Assembly (NCBI RefSeq): GCF_021869535.1
Contig: NW_026262712.1
Span: forward strand, 69,472,100-69,536,099
DNA: 64,000 bases
DNA from: Mytilus californianus
Lineage: Eukaryota; Mollusca; Bivalvia; Mytilida; Mytilidae
Reading direction: 5' to 3'
The notes under the pieces were generated by a model. It made no database searches. It had not been told where the DNA came from and saw only the letters and a list, made by a program, of their open reading frames with translations. Position 1 is the stretch's first letter. Each line of letters starts with the position of its first letter. Of the stretch, positions 63,303 through 64,000 are shown in pieces. A program made the translations under genes and the position numbers.

Positions 63303-64000
63303 TTAATAAAGGTAATCATAACTGTATTTTATATCGTACGATTTTATCAAAAACAAAAGCCCCCCCCCCCCCTCTTCTCGAGAATAAACAAACATACAAA
63401 CATTCATATTCGAACATACTAAGGGATAGGTGTGTCTGCATTAGAAACCCGACTACCAGACAAGCTCAACATACAATATTTAATATAGAGGAACTCCCTT
63501 TTTGGGGGCAATCAGGGGCTGATCCAGCCGAGGGTTCCCAACTCAAGAGAAAAAAAGGGGGGGGGGGGGGTCCAGCCATTCAAATGCATTGATCTTTTAA
63601 ATAAAAGTCGGGTCCAACCCGAGGAACCCCAACCCCGGATCGGCCACTGGGTAACCGAGGGGGTGGGGGGCGTCCGGGAGTTAGAATCCCCATTTTTTTA
63701 AAAGATCAATGCTTTAGAATAGAGACATATGACTGGGATAAAAAAAATTACCTTCAAGCAAAGGAGTATTTAAAGGATTATTTTTCAAAATAGATGCTTA
63801 TTGGAATTTCCTAAAATCTGTTTTTTCAATATCATGAAACAATTTGTAGTGAACACTATTAGTAATTTCTTATGTTCATGCTATTTAAAAAATAATCAAT
63901 TTCTATTGTTACGAATAACAATGGACTTTGTTTGAGGGATGTAGAAGCAGGGGTTTCCAGAAACCCCGCTCGTCACACCCTGTGGTCAAAATCCATTGTT
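63303..64000 (+). repeat. Segment A, copy 2, right half
   Basis: Resumes at TTAATAAAGGTAATCAT, colinear with 50780-51558, with C and G runs (63361-63372, 63558-63570). It reaches the window end inside the AACAATGGA...TCCATTGTT hairpin. Confidence 0.85.

Overview
The window is eukaryotic, AT-rich and intron-rich, with one spliced gene crossed by long introns and the rest dominated by transposable elements. Many dispersed repeats match families I recall as very abundant in marine mussels (for example the GACGAAACGCG/CTCATCAGTG repeat and the TGTCTGTCGGTTATTTCTG repeat), so the source is probably a bivalve of the Mytilus kind. That species call comes from memory, not from a search.

Left part (about 0.6-25.5 kb, + strand): the 3' part of a TRPM-family cation channel gene. 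Sixteen exons can be placed by splice sites, and their reading phases all agree. They give about 796 residues: the end of the N-terminal nucleotide-sensor-like (SLOG/LSDAT) domain, the TRPM homology region, six membrane segments, a PYWQVYGEL pore and a TRP helix, then a stop soon after, with no C-terminal enzyme domain. The first exons lie left of the window. The introns hold palindromic MITEs, including three near-identical palindromes of about 150-160 bp in the last intron.

Middle (about 27.6-43 kb): a repeat graveyard with clear nesting. It holds a 5'-truncated LINE reverse transcriptase split by a 577-bp inverted-repeat element, and a decayed Penelope-like element split twice. One insert there has a 9-bp target duplication. 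The other is a 1.16-kb element with arrays of a subterminal motif in opposite orientations. Further on are two abutting ~590-bp fold-back elements, a ~1.3-kb minisatellite and a SINE-like insert with a 13-bp target duplication. Between the last two lies a convincing first exon of a MIF/D-dopachrome tautomerase family gene (36 codons, ending at the family's classical exon 1 boundary).

Right part: an apparently intact 6.48-kb DNA transposon (43672-50150) with terminal inverted repeats and a 3-bp target duplication. It carries one uninterrupted 1631-codon gene whose product combines Cys/His modules, a candidate DDE region, a FEN1/XPG-like nuclease region and a Cys-rich tail. This fits the Academ superfamily and is the most notable system in the window. 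Beyond it, two diverged copies of a >1.3-kb segment each carry an exon-like ORF. The second copy is split by a complete 6.5-kb LINE on the minus strand (56758-63302), whose ORF1 has a coiled coil plus an SGNH esterase-like domain and whose ORF2 has an endonuclease and a reverse transcriptase broken by a single stop codon.
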